A DNA stretch of 64,000 nucleotides, taken from positions 894,026 through 958,025 of the forward strand of contig NZ_QQRS01000001.1 in assembly GCF_003428875.1 (NCBI RefSeq). The letters are read 5' to 3'. This DNA is from Planomicrobium okeanokoites. GTDB taxonomy: Bacteria; Bacillota; Bacilli; Bacillales_A; Planococcaceae. Positions 45,174-53,803 of the stretch are shown here, piece by piece. The position numbers were made by a program, and so were the translations under genes. The notes beneath the pieces were generated by a model that worked only from the letters and a program-made list of their open reading frames with translations, did no database searches and had not been told where the DNA came from. The stretch's first letter is position 1; every line of letters begins with the position of its first letter.

Positions 45174-47903
45174 TTAAAACCTCCTGATTTGCGCATCCAC
45201 CGCATTTTCTTCATTTACATACGCGCGTACTGCTTCTTTATTGTCGTAAATGTTCACGATTACCGGTTGACGGTTTACCGACATTTCACCTTTTACATGA
45301 TTTGTCATCTGCTGTTTCATCTGTCCGTTCAAGTTGCGAATTTGGCTGTTGTAGTTCATGCCGTCCACAGCTAATTCAGGATTGAACGCATTGGTAACTG
45401 ATCTCGATAAATCGCCAACCGTTTTAATGGCTGTGCGCGCTTTGTCGTCAATGCCGTTCGCCAACCCTTCGGATAGATATGCACCTATTCCCATAAACAC
45501 TCGCGATGGCGATTTGATACCGAATAGGGATTTTGCTTTCCCAACCACACTATCCACGACCCCTGTGATGGCGCTCAGAGCTTGACCGGTCATATTTTTT
45601 ATCCCGTTAATAAGCCCACGTATTAAATCCTTACCAGCCGACAGGAATGCGGAAGCTTTATTTTTCACAGCATTTATCATATTCGTTAAAACCGTACGGA
45701 TTAACGTAAGTGCAGTGCTTAATGCAGTACGAATAGCCGTAACGACGTTTGCGAAGCGCGTTCTAACCGTCGTAACTATAGCAGAGAAAATGGTACGGAA
45801 AAAATTAAGGATATTAGAAAGATTAGCTTGCGTTACTCCGCGTATACTTTGAAGTCCTGCGGTGAAGAATGATTTAATGGCGTTTATTGAAGTATTGAAG
45901 AGTGTTTTTACGCCATTCCAAAACGCGCCAATCTGCGAACGGAATGCTCCAACAAATCCCGCTAACCCTTTGAGAAGTTTACCCCACAAAAGAAGTTGCA
46001 CTGCATTCCACAGGAATTGAACAGCACCGCTAAACATTTGCTTGACGCCTTCCCACATCGCGGACCAGTTCCCCGTGAAGAGTCCAGCGAATACCTGTAC
46101 CAGTCCCATGATAATGTCGAGCGCGCCGCTGATAACGCCTTTGATGTTCTCCCATACGCTCATAACAATAATTTGGATTATTGGCCACACTACTTGGAAC
46201 ACTGCTTGAATCGCTTTTAAAACTCCTTGTATGACTGTGGATATAACATTCCAAACATTCGAAGTTGCCTCTTTAATCATTTCGCCATTCTCGTTCCAGA
46301 AAGCTACCAATTGCCCCCATACGCTCATAACAAACGCGACGACCGCTGCCACTACTGTCTCAATAGTCGTTTTAATAAAGTTCCATACAGTATCCACGAT
46401 TGCGCGGAATTTTTCGTTTTCTTGATACAGTTTGATGAATACTGGTACTAGCGACAAAAGAATACCGATAATTAAACCAATTGGACCGAACAGCAAACTG
46501 AACGCGCGCCCTAATAAACCAACCGCTGTTTTTAATGCTGCATGCCTTGCGATAATCGGTGCAAACCGTTGCAGTAAGATACCGAAATTCGACACAACCA
46601 TTCCGACGAAGGTGACAAGTCCACCCAATACCAGTAGAAGTGGCCCAATCGCCGCTGCGACAATCGCCACAACTCCCGCCAGCATTTGCATCTGTGGAGA
46701 AAGTGCGTTGACTTTGTTGACAAGGTTCAAAAAGAATTCTGCTGCCTTTTGTAAATAAGGAAGTAATGCCTGGTAAATCTTAATGCCGACTTCTGATAAT
46801 GCGGATCCAATCTCAGTAAGTTTCCCTTTCAGGTTATTCTGCATGGTGGCGGCCATTTCATTGAGCGCCCCATTGGAATTTTCAACATTCCCCTTTAAAT
46901 CGCCGTACTCCTTGCCGAGTCCATCAAGCAATGCTTGGAAACCTGACAATTGTGTTTTACCGGCTATCATGGATAAGTATTGTGTGCGCTGTTCTTCGCT
47001 TAATCCTGCTGTGGCATCCGATACTTCCTGAAGTACGTTTTCCACACCTTTAAAATTACCTTCCGAATCAAACGCGCTGATACCTAGCTCTTCCATCGCT
47101 TTACCGGCTTGCCCTGCACCACTTGTCATGTTGACGAGGATTGAGCTTAATGCGTTACCCGCTTCTGCGCCCTTAATACCTCTGTTTGCCATGATACCGA
47201 GCAACGCGTTACCTTCTGCCAAAGGAACGTTTAAATTGTTGAATGAACCACCTACAGCAAGGTTTGCCTGCATGAGTGAATCGATATCGGTATTGGCTTT
47301 TCGTGAGGTTTGCGCTACTTGGTCGAGGTAGCCAGGTAAATCTTTCACTTCCAAGCCGAGCGCACTCATACTGTCTGTTACAAGATCCGATGCGGTTGCT
47401 AAGTCCAATGAACCAGCTTCCGATAAGCGCAAAATAGGCTCGATTCCCTGCATGATTTGTGTTGTATCCCAACCGGCTAACGCCATATAACTCATTGCAT
47501 CTGCTGCTTCACCGGCACTCTTGGAAGTCGTCGCTCCCATTTCACGTGCTTTCTTCTCTAAACTCACCAAATCTTCACCCGTCGCACCGGATATCGCCTG
47601 CACGTTGGACATAGAAGCTTCAAAGTCCATACCAGTTTGGATCGCTGCAGTCGCCGCACCTAAAATCGGGAGGGTAATTGCTGCTGTTATGATGCCGCCG
47701 GTTTTCGCAATATTCTTACCTTGCGTTTGAATTTTGTCGCCGACTTTTTCAAACTGCTTACCTGCGTTCTCGATTCCGGAAGTGTCCATGTTGCTGACAT
47801 CCCGCTGAAAATCTCTAGCCGCTTGCGCAGCCACTTGAAACCCTCTTACAAATCCCGTATGATCCGCTTTTAAAAACGCCTCTACCGAATAACTTTCTGC
47901 CAT
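45174..47903 (-). CDS. Tail tape measure protein
   Basis: The 909-residue protein has the TP901-type core (about 75-330: MDFEASMSNVQAISGATGED, EAADAMSYMALAGWDTTQI) and hydrophobic segments near 400-490. Long amphipathic helical stretches follow with repeated INAVKN/ITTVRTRF-type units, and the C-terminal part is GIKSPSRVFMGIGAYLSEGLANGID. At three bases per residue it predicts a tail of roughly 130-140 nm by the usual 1.5 A per residue rule. No lytic transglycosylase motif was seen. Confidence 0.93.
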   Translation of the reverse strand: MAESYSVEAFLKADHTGFVRGFQVAAQAARDFQRDVSNMDTSGIENAGKQFEKVGDKIQTQGKNIAKTGGIITAAITLPILGAATAAIQTGMDFEASMSNVQAISGATGEDLVSLEKKAREMGATTSKSAGEAADAMSYMALAGWDTTQIMQGIEPILRLSEAGSLDLATASDLVTDSMSALGLEVKDLPGYLDQVAQTSRKANTDIDSLMQANLAVGGSFNNLNVPLAEGNALLGIMANRGIKGAEAGNALSSILVNMTSGAGQAGKAMEELGISAFDSEGNFKGVENVLQEVSDATAGLSEEQRTQYLSMIAGKTQLSGFQALLDGLGKEYGDLKGNVENSNGALNEMAATMQNNLKGKLTEIGSALSEVGIKIYQALLPYLQKAAEFFLNLVNKVNALSPQMQMLAGVVAIVAAAIGPLLLVLGGLVTFVGMVVSNFGILLQRFAPIIARHAALKTAVGLLGRAFSLLFGPIGLIIGILLSLVPVFIKLYQENEKFRAIVDTVWNFIKTTIETVVAAVVAFVMSVWGQLVAFWNENGEMIKEATSNVWNVISTVIQGVLKAIQAVFQVVWPIIQIIVMSVWENIKGVISGALDIIMGLVQVFAGLFTGNWSAMWEGVKQMFSGAVQFLWNAVQLLLWGKLLKGLAGFVGAFRSQIGAFWNGVKTLFNTSINAIKSFFTAGLQSIRGVTQANLSNILNFFRTIFSAIVTTVRTRFANVVTAIRTALSTALTLIRTVLTNMINAVKNKASAFLSAGKDLIRGLINGIKNMTGQALSAITGVVDSVVGKAKSLFGIKSPSRVFMGIGAYLSEGLANGIDDKARTAIKTVGDLSRSVTNAFNPELAVDGMNYNSQIRNLNGQMKQQMTNHVKGEMSVNRQPVIVNIYDNKEAVRAYVNEENAVDAQIRRF

Positions 47904-47918
47904 TCGTTGACCTCCTTT

Positions 47919-48227
47919 CTATCCGTTTATGCGTGCTGCTAGATTTGCTAAACGGACAATGGTCTCATCTTTCTTTTTACCTTCAATTTCCTGCAATTCT
48001 TTTTCGTAATCAAAGAACTCTTTAAAGTTTTTGAAGAACGGAACTGTGTTTTTGCCAACCGTTTTCGTGGACTTTGCCTGCTGATTCACCCATGCCTGCA
48101 TGTGCATGCGTTGGCGACTGTCCAAATCCCGCAAACGGTATGCGTGAATTTCAAATGAATACTCGCGGAAAGTCATATCGCAGGCTTCTTGATACGTCTT
48201 GTTCAGAAAACGCATGCAATTAATCAA
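47919..48227 (-). CDS. Tail assembly chaperone, second frame (gpT-like, probably made by frameshift)
   Basis: The 102-residue frame begins with a TTG that lacks a good RBS. Upstream it stays open into the end of the preceding chaperone gene, in the -1 frame (reading ...GNGITFDEILINC then MRFLNKTYQEACDMTF). Two overlapping chaperone genes with the second reached by ribosomal frameshift are typical in front of the tape measure gene. The C-terminal part is helical and charged. The likely real product is a fusion with the upstream frame. Confidence 0.75.
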   Translation of the reverse strand: MINCMRFLNKTYQEACDMTFREYSFEIHAYRLRDLDSRQRMHMQAWVNQQAKSTKTVGKNTVPFFKNFKEFFDYEKELQEIEGKKKDETIVRLANLAARING

Positions 48228-48241
48228 AATTTCGTCAAACG

Positions 48242-48604
48242 TTATTCCGTTTCCGTTGTCTCCACTCTTGCTTTCTGTTTGAAGTTGTCGAGTGTCGCTG
48301 TAAGGAGAGGATGCTTTCCCATTTCCTCAACTAACTCTTCGAATAGCGGCTCGAGTGTGCCATGTTCCACTGCATAACCTTCCACATAGTTTTCAATATG
48401 CTGCTCTGGTACTTTCGGAAGGCATGCCTTCAATACATTTGAAATGGCGGTCGGGTTTTTTTGCGAGAGGTATGTAAACGCAAGGTTCAACCCCATTGCA
48501 AATTTCGCGCCGCCTGCTTCCATCGTGTATTTTTTATCCAGTTCATTAATCATATTGAGTGTGAATTTGACTTCTTTTTGCTGGCCATTGATTGTGATTT
48601 CCAT
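48242..48604 (-). CDS. Tail assembly chaperone (gpG-like)
   Basis: I start the protein at 48604 (MEITINGQQKEVKFTL), because the GTG at 48616 lies inside the SD sequence AAGGTGG. The 120 residues match small tail-chaperone proteins (NMINELDKKY, GLNLAFTYLSQKNPTAISNVLKA) and end QKARVETTETE. It binds the tape measure protein during tail assembly. See the following frame for the probable -1 frameshift product. Confidence 0.82.
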   Translation of the reverse strand: MEITINGQQKEVKFTLNMINELDKKYTMEAGGAKFAMGLNLAFTYLSQKNPTAISNVLKACLPKVPEQHIENYVEGYAVEHGTLEPLFEELVEEMGKHPLLTATLDNFKQKARVETTETE

Positions 48605-48669
48605 GCGAGATTCCACCTTTTTCTAATTTGATTTTTAGGTATAAAAAAAGAGAGGTTTTACCCTCTCGA

Positions 48670-49233
48670 TTACACTTCTGGTGTGATTTCTTCTGTATTA
48701 CGGAATGCGTATTGAACCGCCGCTTCTTGTGCTGCGGATAATGGCGTATAACCCCATTGCGGTTCACCGTCTACGTTGAATGTTGTTGACACTGTGGATT
48801 CGTCTTCCACACCTGCAGGCAACTCCCAGGATGGCAAGTAGCCTTGTGCATAGATGGCAGGGTATTCATCAGTTTCGTTTTTCAAATCTTCGTCCACCGT
48901 GACTTCCCACAGTTCGACTTTGTGCCCTTTGATGGCAGCCAGCGCCAATTCGCCATATAGACGGTCGCCGCGCTTTTGAATCGCTTCAATGGATACTTCT
49001 GTTTCAAGTCCATTATCTTTGGAGATAGAACCGTCTTTCGTACGGATCACGTCACGTTCGCGACTGAATGTGAAAGTATGCTCTGTTTGGAATGCCAGTT
49101 TGCGCGCTGCGTTCGTGTCGCCAAGAACACGGAACAACAGAATTTTGTCTTTCCCTTGCACCATACCTTCGAGCGCTTTATCAGCAAGTAACGCGGCGTG
49201 GCTTGTTTCGTATTCTGTAATTGGATTTACCAT
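48670..49233 (-). CDS. Major tail (tube) protein
   Basis: The 187-residue protein belongs to the TP901-1-type tail tube family. GKDKILLFRVLGDT opens a two-sheet beta barrel, KDGSISKDNGLETEVSIEA is the characteristic central hairpin, and WEVTVDED...YPAIYAQGYLPSWE follows. Strong RBS and isolated terminator-free flanks fit a highly expressed structural gene. Located between the tail completion genes and the chaperones, as usual. Confidence 0.9.
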   Translation of the reverse strand: MVNPITEYETSHAALLADKALEGMVQGKDKILLFRVLGDTNAARKLAFQTEHTFTFSRERDVIRTKDGSISKDNGLETEVSIEAIQKRGDRLYGELALAAIKGHKVELWEVTVDEDLKNETDEYPAIYAQGYLPSWELPAGVEDESTVSTTFNVDGEPQWGYTPLSAAQEAAVQYAFRNTEEITPEV

Positions 49234-49244
49234 TTATGTTCCTC

Positions 49245-49634
49245 CTAGTTAAATTTAATGGTGACTTCCACAATGCCGTGTAATAATGCTGTGGAAGTCG
49301 AATTGTCGGGTAGGGTTTGGGCGGTGATGTTAGATGCGCGTATATGAAAATTCTCCGTTTTCTTCAATTTGCGGATTTCCGTTTTCAGGTTATCCATCAT
49401 ATCGGTCAAATCTCGCCGATTGCGCTGCAAGTGGTAGACGTGGATCGTCTGTTGCACCTCTCCAATCACCACATCTTTCAAATTCCTGTCCTGGTCGAAC
49501 TGTTCGCCAATATAAACAAAAGGATACGCAACATCATTCGCTGGTAAAAAATCGAATGTGCGGTATCCCAGGTTTAATGATGCTTTGAAAATGGCATCGA
49601 ATATTTGTTGCTGTGGACTCTTAAACTCGTTCAT
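49245..49634 (-). CDS. Tail completion/terminator protein (DUF3168-like)
   Basis: The 129-residue protein (QQQIFDAIFKASLNLGYRTFDFLPANDVAYPFVYIGEQ...) has the pattern of DUF3168/gp17-like tail-to-head joining proteins: an N-terminal helix, a beta sheet with PFVYIGE, and a VYHLQRNRRDLTDMM helix. It ends directly before the tail tube gene. Confidence 0.8.
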   Translation of the reverse strand: MNEFKSPQQQIFDAIFKASLNLGYRTFDFLPANDVAYPFVYIGEQFDQDRNLKDVVIGEVQQTIHVYHLQRNRRDLTDMMDNLKTEIRKLKKTENFHIRASNITAQTLPDNSTSTALLHGIVEVTIKFN

Positions 49635-49970
49635 TTACCTCACCAACCGTTCTAAATCCGTTATGAATTCGGCTTTTGTCGCTTGATAGGCAGGACGCAT
49701 GAACGGTTGAGCCGTCATGAAGCGTGTTCCGTATTCTACATAGGGAGAATAATGCATGCCTGCTGAAACTTGCCCTGTCATGCCGTTGTCCGTGTAAACG
49801 GAAGTGATGGAACGTCGAAGCTCTCCGGTGTCCACAGGTGCTTTTCGCTGCGCCAATCGATTCATTTCCGATGTGCGGCGTTTCACAATCTTCTTGGCCG
49901 CTTCCTCAATACGCGCTCCGCCTTCCAATTGCATAATCAGCACATCCATGCCTGATAATCTCACGCTCAT
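49635..49970 (-). CDS. HK97 gp10-type neck protein
   Basis: The 111-residue protein shows the family core RKAPVDTGELRRSITSVY and YSPYVEYGTRFMTAQPFMRPAY. HK97 gp10-type proteins sit at the neck between head and tail. It overlaps the upstream gene by 4 bases. Confidence 0.9.
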   Translation of the reverse strand: MSVRLSGMDVLIMQLEGGARIEEAAKKIVKRRTSEMNRLAQRKAPVDTGELRRSITSVYTDNGMTGQVSAGMHYSPYVEYGTRFMTAQPFMRPAYQATKAEFITDLERLVR

Positions 49971-50269
49971 GCCATCCCCTCCAAATAGAAAACGGATTCG
50001 CTACGGAACGGAACATGGCGCGTAATCGCATACTTCTTACCGCCAATTAGCGCATGGTCATATTCCTTCTTATATGGACGTTGTAGGCGCGCTACGGTAA
50101 TTTCCTTATCGAGAGTACCGAATAGCTGATTGGTGCGGTCAACTCCAAGATTAGAAAGATTGCACGCCTGTACATCTGTGGATAGCGAACCTTCATCATA
50201 AGAGCCGGTATCGGGATTGTACCCACCCGCCGTTTCGTTGACGAAGGTAATTCTGTCCGAATATCTCAA
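49967..50269 (-). CDS. Head closure protein
   Basis: The 100-residue protein (MRYSDRITFVNETAGGYNPDTGSYDEG, with later VARLQRPYKKEYDHALIGGKKYAITRH) fits the small beta-barrel stopper / head-closure proteins (SPP1 gp16-like position) encoded between the connector and the gp10-type protein. ATGA overlap with both neighbours. Confidence 0.75.
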   Translation of the reverse strand: MRYSDRITFVNETAGGYNPDTGSYDEGSLSTDVQACNLSNLGVDRTNQLFGTLDKEITVARLQRPYKKEYDHALIGGKKYAITRHVPFRSESVFYLEGMA

Positions 50270-50604
50270 ATGAACATCACCCGACCTCTGCGCAACTCGG
50301 TTGGAGAGTCTTTTAGTTTCTCCTGCTCGATGACGGAGAGGTACGGGCGAAACTCTTGCGCCGGATCGTAGAACGTGACGCTTTTGCCTTCCACAGAATC
50401 AGCCTTAATGCCTTCACTGCCGAGACGGTTGAACCGCATGACTGCGATTTCCGTGACGATGAATTTGAGTGATTCCGGTATCTCCTTTTCGAGCAGATAG
50501 CGCAAATGGCTTTCAACGTTACTGATGATGATGCCAAGCACCGCATCCTGCTGCGAATCCTCAATGCCTAATAACTGTTTAATTTCTTGAAGCATCGTAA
50601 ACAC
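50266..50604 (-). CDS. Head-tail connector adaptor (gp6/gp15-like)
   Basis: The 112-residue helical protein (LQEIKQLLGIEDSQQDAVLGIIISNVESHLRYLL ... VMRFNRLGSEGIKADSVEG) has the pattern of phage connector adaptor proteins that bind under the portal. The context is consistent. Confidence 0.85.
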   Translation of the reverse strand: MFTMLQEIKQLLGIEDSQQDAVLGIIISNVESHLRYLLEKEIPESLKFIVTEIAVMRFNRLGSEGIKADSVEGKSVTFYDPAQEFRPYLSVIEQEKLKDSPTELRRGRVMFI

Positions 50605-50605
50605 C

Positions 50606-50890
50606 TCATTCCGTCAGTGCTTTTTCTGCCTTGACTGCTTGCTTTTTGCCTTTTACGTTTTCACCGTTGGATAATTGGTAATAACCGCCACCAACATGTT
50701 CAGGAAATGCCGGTTCATCGCCTTCCACAGATTGAATGAAGGGAACGCCCTCTTTATTATCTGTGGATGACAACGCCGCAATGCGCTCGGCTGATGCTGT
50801 ACCTTTACGCGGGTACGAATCACCAGCCGCATACACATGGCCGTTATCCTGCAAATCGGTGAAGGCTTTGATTACTTTGTATTCCATCAA
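50606..50890 (-). CDS. Phage protein between capsid and connector (YqbF-like)
   Basis: The 94-residue protein begins MMEYKVIKAFTDLQDNGHVYAAGDSYPRKG, a short SH3-like domain found in Bacillus phages at this place (compare YqbF), with a Lys-rich C-terminus. The precise role is unknown; a minor head or connector function is inferred from position. M2 may be the true start. Confidence 0.75.
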   Translation of the reverse strand: MMEYKVIKAFTDLQDNGHVYAAGDSYPRKGTASAERIAALSSTDNKEGVPFIQSVEGDEPAFPEHVGGGYYQLSNGENVKGKKQAVKAEKALTE

Positions 50891-50908
50891 ACTTCACTCC
50901 TTTGTGGA

Positions 50909-51796
50909 TTAAACGCCTGCTGGTGCTGTCAATTTCGCAAACGCTTCGTCTTTGGTAATCATCAACGCTACGTCCATTGTCACGCGCAATGCAACCATTT
51001 CTTGCTCGAATAGGTTGATTGGTGAACCGTCTGCGTTTGTGATTGTAGACAATTGCGCATCTTCCGAGATTTTGTAGTTGATGTTGAACGGGATACCGTA
51101 ATGCAAATGGTCGAAGTTACCAGCGTATAGCGTTCCTTTTTCAAGAGCAGCCGATTTCAAGTTGACCGCTGTGATGCCGTCCACTGTGCCAGCTTGACGG
51201 TCGAACAGGGATACGTTGTTAGCGTCCACAGAACCACGCAACGCCGTGTTGTTTTGTACTTTGCTGATAACAGCGTTCGCTTCTTCATCGCCATCGTATA
51301 GAGCGTCCTGAAGAGCCAAAATGTTTGTGTAGTTGATTTCACCTTCGACAACATTTCCTGCTGCAACCGCTGACTCATCCACAGATTGCGGGAATGGGTT
51401 GGCAACGTTTAGGATGCCTGCTTCGTCGAATTTTTTGTAGAATGCTTCTGCCACTTTCGGACGGATCGCTTCAAAGAACGCCGGTACTTTGTATTGCAGG
51501 TATTCGCGCGATACTGGCAGGATAACTGCTAGTTTGTGCGCACGCATTGTCGCTTGTAGCATTGTTGGTTTCGAAGTCTGAATCTTTTCAGTCTCTCCAA
51601 CCCAGTAAGCGCCTGGCCCTTCTGCAAAGAATTCGAATGATTTTTCTTTACCGTCCATTTCTTGGAATACACCAAGCTGCATGATCTTCGAGTTTTCGAT
51701 TACATCTTGTAGAATAAGCGCGTTCTGCGCATCTGGAATTGAACCGTCCTTTTGCTCGTATACTAAAACGTTATCTGGTGAAAAAGTTTGTGCCAT
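50909..51796 (-). CDS. Major capsid protein
   Basis: The 295-residue protein lies directly after the scaffold gene and begins MAQTFSPDNVLVYEQKDGSI. Regions such as FFAEGPGAYWVGETEKIQTSKPTM, AVILPVSREYLQYK and NPFPQSVDES match HK97-fold coat proteins of Firmicute siphophages. The E-loop-like and P-domain-like segments are visible; no N-terminal protease target is seen, in line with a separate scaffold. A strong RBS precedes it. Confidence 0.9.
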   Translation of the reverse strand: MAQTFSPDNVLVYEQKDGSIPDAQNALILQDVIENSKIMQLGVFQEMDGKEKSFEFFAEGPGAYWVGETEKIQTSKPTMLQATMRAHKLAVILPVSREYLQYKVPAFFEAIRPKVAEAFYKKFDEAGILNVANPFPQSVDESAVAAGNVVEGEINYTNILALQDALYDGDEEANAVISKVQNNTALRGSVDANNVSLFDRQAGTVDGITAVNLKSAALEKGTLYAGNFDHLHYGIPFNINYKISEDAQLSTITNADGSPINLFEQEMVALRVTMDVALMITKDEAFAKLTAPAGV

Positions 51797-51824
51797 GATT
51801 TCATTTCTCCTTTTGGGTTATGGT

Positions 51825-52382
51825 TTATTTGATGATTCTGGCTTTCCGAGCCATTTCTGCTACGTTCGTTGATTCTGTGGATGCTTTGCGTTGATCGCCG
51901 ATGCGCGGTGCATCTTGGCGCAGCTTATCCTTGACTGCTTCGTTTACTGCGTTGTCGAACGCTTCTTTGAATGCGTTGATGTTTTTGAGCGTTGTTTCCG
52001 CGTCAGACTGTACAAGGAAGTCTGCAAATGTGGACGGCAACCCTTTCGCGCTTAAATCGCTGATGGCATCGGATTTCAATTCCTTTTGCTCCAACTCTTT
52101 AAGGCGATTGGTTAGTTGTTCCTCGCGTTTCTTCAATTCCTCGTCTTTGCGTTCTTTTTCGCTCAACTTGGCAAGGCGTTCCGCTTCCTTTTTCGCTTCT
52201 TCAATCTGATTCGCATAGTCAGCTTTTAATTTGGCTTCCTTTTTAGCGAGTGCCGATTCGACTGCTTTACTGATGCGGCTGTCGACTTCCGATTGCGTGA
52301 AGGTTGCTTGCTCCTGCTGTTCTTCCTGTTGCTCCACGTCTACTTCTTCTGTATTGTCAACTTGCTCGTTTACTTCTGCCAT
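51825..52382 (-). CDS. Capsid scaffold protein (DUF4355)
   Basis: I start the protein at 52382 (MAEVNEQVDNTEEVD), where AAGGAG lies 7 bases upstream; the frame continues to 52433 through non-family sequence. The 185 residues are a Glu/Gln-rich N-terminus, a long coiled coil (about 45-120, KLKADYANQIEEAKKEAERLA), and a small C-terminal helical part that should bind the coat protein. Length, composition and position before the capsid gene fit DUF4355 scaffolds. Confidence 0.9.
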   Translation of the reverse strand: MAEVNEQVDNTEEVDVEQQEEQQEQATFTQSEVDSRISKAVESALAKKEAKLKADYANQIEEAKKEAERLAKLSEKERKDEELKKREEQLTNRLKELEQKELKSDAISDLSAKGLPSTFADFLVQSDAETTLKNINAFKEAFDNAVNEAVKDKLRQDAPRIGDQRKASTESTNVAEMARKARIIK

Positions 52383-52433
52383 ATAAATTCTCCTTTTCCC
52401 AAACACGCTATCCACAGATTGAATAAATGGCAT

Positions 52434-52709
52434 AATAAAAAGCCCCGAATCACGCCATAGGCCCGTTCACGACTTTGATTGATGCGGTTATTCAATTTGG
52501 TGATGCCCGTTTACGATATGATTTTGAGCAGTTTAATGACATGCTCAGGTCGGGATAATGAAGTATAGATAAGTCACCTAGTCAACAAGGTTGCGATGCG
52601 CTCTTAACGCCGAGCCGCGAGATATGATGAAGATCACCTAACCTTTCCGGCATATCGCCTGCTTGTGGTATAGCACTCCATCACCCCTTTCTATGCTGTG
52701 GATAGCGTT
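52434..52709. other. Non-coding gap within the head operon
   Basis: This stretch between the 54-aa gene and the scaffold gene shows no supported reading frame. It contains two TCCACAG-family motifs at its borders (52411, 52696) and several short inverted segments (for example AGCCCCGAATCACGCC ... GGCCCG). It may be a regulatory RNA or the remnant of a lost gene; I see no clear terminator. Confidence 0.4.
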
Positions 52710-52874
52710 TTACTTAGCTTTGCATCCTCTAAATTCAGTCAATCGATAATTAAATTCACTCCAAGCAGGTATATAAATCTCTTTACCACACGCTTCGCAA
52801 ACATGGTAACTGAAACCTTCCACTTTGTAATGATGGCGTTGCAAACCGATTAATCGAATGATTTTCTTAAACAT
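52710..52874 (-). CDS. Small phage protein with single CxxC, 54 aa
   Basis: The frame reads MFKKIIRLIGLQRHHYKVEG, then YHVCEACGKEIYIP and ends FRGCKAK. It starts after GTGAGGAT in the gap between MuF and scaffold genes and is on the operon strand. The CxxC with a further Cys and His suggests a small zinc-bound protein. Unknown function. Confidence 0.6.
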   Translation of the reverse strand: MFKKIIRLIGLQRHHYKVEGFSYHVCEACGKEIYIPAWSEFNYRLTEFRGCKAK

Positions 52875-52894
52875 ATCCTCACGCCTTCCACAGA

Positions 52895-53803
52895 TTATTC
52901 ATAATAAGGACCACTCGAACACCGACAATGCGGATGCATCGGAGCCATATTACTCCCTGGCATCGCATCCGACACATTAAATCGCTCACCATCAAGCGGC
53001 GCACATATCTTGCAACCGCCTTCTGTCGCAATAAACTCATACATGCTAATATCAGCCTGTTTATACGATTCCTTTTGCACTTCCGACTGCACACGCGCCA
53101 ATTCCGTCACCATGATGCGTTGGGAGTTGGAGACGTTTTGCTCCACCGTTTGGCGAAGTTTACGCGCTGCCACCTTCGAACTTTGTCCCGTGGTGATGGA
53201 TTCGGCTAGGCGTTTTTTCAATTCACCGTGAAGAAGGCGCTTATTCTTCCACAGATGGCCACTGAAATCATCGCCGTGGAAGTTGCGCCGCGCGATGTAT
53301 TCCAAACCGCTTCGGTCGATGGTGATGGTTGCACCGAGAATACCTGCCTGCCGTAATGTTTCAGCCTGTCCAGCGTCAATCAATCGCTCACCAACCAACT
53401 TATCCACTTCATCAGTCAAGGCGGTTAAGTCGAGATTAATATGCGCGTTAATCAAATCAAGTCTGCTCGTTCGCATCTTCAAGTTATAAATCGCCATTTC
53501 TTCATTCGCTAACGGCGAGAAATCCTTCTCCTTCACATACCGCGCCGCCTTCGCTTCATAATCGCGTATATCGGTTGCTGTGAGGCGTTTGCGTACGTCT
53601 GCGACAGATAATCCGTTCTTACTCGCATAACGCTCTAGCATACCCGTGACGGTGTTCTCAATCTCTGTGGAAGTCGAACGGTAAAGCGCCGCCAACGTTT
53701 TGGAAAACTCCTGGTCATCCTTTAGCATCAGTTTAGCGTGTTCAATCTCCCTGTCACGCCAATATTCGCGACTCTCCTTATTCTTCCGAGCCATTAGCGC
53801 CAC
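52895..53803 (-). CDS. Minor head protein, MuF/SPP1 gp7 family
   Basis: The 302-residue protein has the MuF C-terminal domain with RIMVTELARVQSEVQKESY and the zinc-type end GCKICAPLDGERFNVSD...MHPHCRCSSG. The N-terminal 190 residues are helical. Members bind the portal and are packaged in few copies. The frame overlaps the portal gene end by 26 bases; the internal ATG at 53794 (MARKNKESREY) is an equally good start. Confidence 0.9.
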   Translation of the reverse strand: MALMARKNKESREYWRDREIEHAKLMLKDDQEFSKTLAALYRSTSTEIENTVTGMLERYASKNGLSVADVRKRLTATDIRDYEAKAARYVKEKDFSPLANEEMAIYNLKMRTSRLDLINAHINLDLTALTDEVDKLVGERLIDAGQAETLRQAGILGATITIDRSGLEYIARRNFHGDDFSGHLWKNKRLLHGELKKRLAESITTGQSSKVAARKLRQTVEQNVSNSQRIMVTELARVQSEVQKESYKQADISMYEFIATEGGCKICAPLDGERFNVSDAMPGSNMAPMHPHCRCSSGPYYE

